Assembly (NCBI GenBank): GCA_007858575.1
Contig: CP042279.1
Coordinates: 6,107,001-6,171,000 of the forward strand
Origin: Streptomyces sp. WAC08241
GTDB lineage: Bacteria > Actinomycetota > Actinomycetes > Streptomycetales > Streptomycetaceae
Reading direction: 5' to 3'
Length of the DNA: 64,000 nt
Made by a program: the position numbers and the translations under genes. This document shows, piece after piece, positions 63,741-64,000 of the stretch; the first letter of the stretch is position 1; each line of letters begins with the position of its first letter. The notes beneath the pieces are model-generated. The model worked only from the letters and a program-made list of their open reading frames with translations, had not been told where the DNA came from and searched no databases.

Positions 63741-64000
63741 ATGAGCCCGACGAGCCCCATGAGCCAGACGATCCAGACGAACCAGGCCCTCCTGACCGGG
63801 GCGGCCCCGAACGCCGTCCGCCCCCTGCGCCTCGGCACCCCGCACCTCCCCGCCCTGCTGGTCGAGAACGTCGACCGCTACCGGGTGCGCGGCTCCGCCG
63901 TCGTGATCAACCCCACCCCGACCCGGTCCCGCTCGACGTGTCGCCTCCGGTCGTGATCCCGCCCCTGTCCTCCACGATCGTCAGGGACACCGTGATCGTG
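63741..64000 (+). CDS. Unidentified gene, cut by the window end
   Basis: Starts MSPTSPMSQTIQTNQALLTG, then APNAVRPLRLGTPHLPALLV, ENVDRYRVRGSAVVINPTP and, after a break near 63920, PVPLDVSPPVVIPPLSSTIV. The end looks beta-rich. I do not recognise the family. It begins 20 bp after wecB and is probably cotranscribed with it. Confidence 0.55.

Overview
The window is very GC-rich chromosomal DNA from a Streptomyces-like actinomycete. The evidence is gene content: the futalosine menaquinone enzymes with an aminofutalosine synthase, a two-domain FbiC for coenzyme F420, the AfsK/AfsR/AfsS regulatory set, a DUF397/helix-turn-helix pair, an AfsA-type gamma-butyrolactone synthase with ArpA-like TetR repressors, and a StrR-type activator. 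No rRNA, CRISPR array or replication origin was seen. One tRNA is present (Arg, anticodon CCT, minus strand, near 49.0 kb).

Layout. 0-4.2 kb: the end of a RelE-like toxin, a barstar-like gene, a MarR pair with its operator, a lipoprotein, an FMN reductase and two small membrane or secreted proteins. 4.26-9.3 kb: a menaquinone block (UbiD, UbiA, UbiX, Lrp, MqnE). 9.3-11.2 kb: AraC and GNAT genes. 11.4-13.0 kb: an apparently leaderless Cys-rich leader peptide ahead of an SLC1/DAACS symporter. 13.1-18.8 kb: TetR plus acyl-CoA synthetase, a PdxH-like oxidase, a flavin monooxygenase and its TetR. 19.2-28.3 kb: the AfsK-AfsS-AfsR region. 28.8-36.9 kb: an amino-acid permease, an AhpD-like protein, a GNAT, an F420-type oxidoreductase followed by fbiC, and an ADP-ribosylglycohydrolase. 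37-44 kb: DUF397/XRE, GPP34, a D-Ala-D-Ala carboxypeptidase and a large membrane protein. 44.1-47.2 kb: a DUF1269 / eRF1-like / lipoprotein / DUF1269 module. 47.28-49.04 kb: what looks like the remnant of an integrated element at tRNA-Arg, keeping an integrase tail and a vapBC module. 49.1-64 kb: a gamma-butyrolactone signalling locus running into the edge of a specialised-metabolite cluster (GalU, StrR-like activator, MFS exporter, SDR, ECF sigma factor, bicovalent flavin oxidase, UDP-GlcNAc 2-epimerase).

How the genes work together. Two control layers for secondary metabolism lie 20-25 kb apart: the phospho-cascade AfsK to AfsR to afsS, and a diffusible-signal system (AfsA-like synthase, two SDR-type reductases, two TetR receptors). 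Two closely similar 24-bp near-palindromes, one between afsA and the first receptor gene and one upstream of a transposase-like gene, suggest a shared receptor regulon. The strR-like gene starts a tight run of genes that ends at a perfect terminator at 62339-62372.

Sequence quality. Most genes longer than about 500 bp are broken by one or more apparent one-base losses in G/C runs (often CCCCTCC read as CCCTCC). Protein similarity continues in the next frame each time, so I annotate these as single genes with frame breaks and do not call them pseudogenes. Break positions are approximate.
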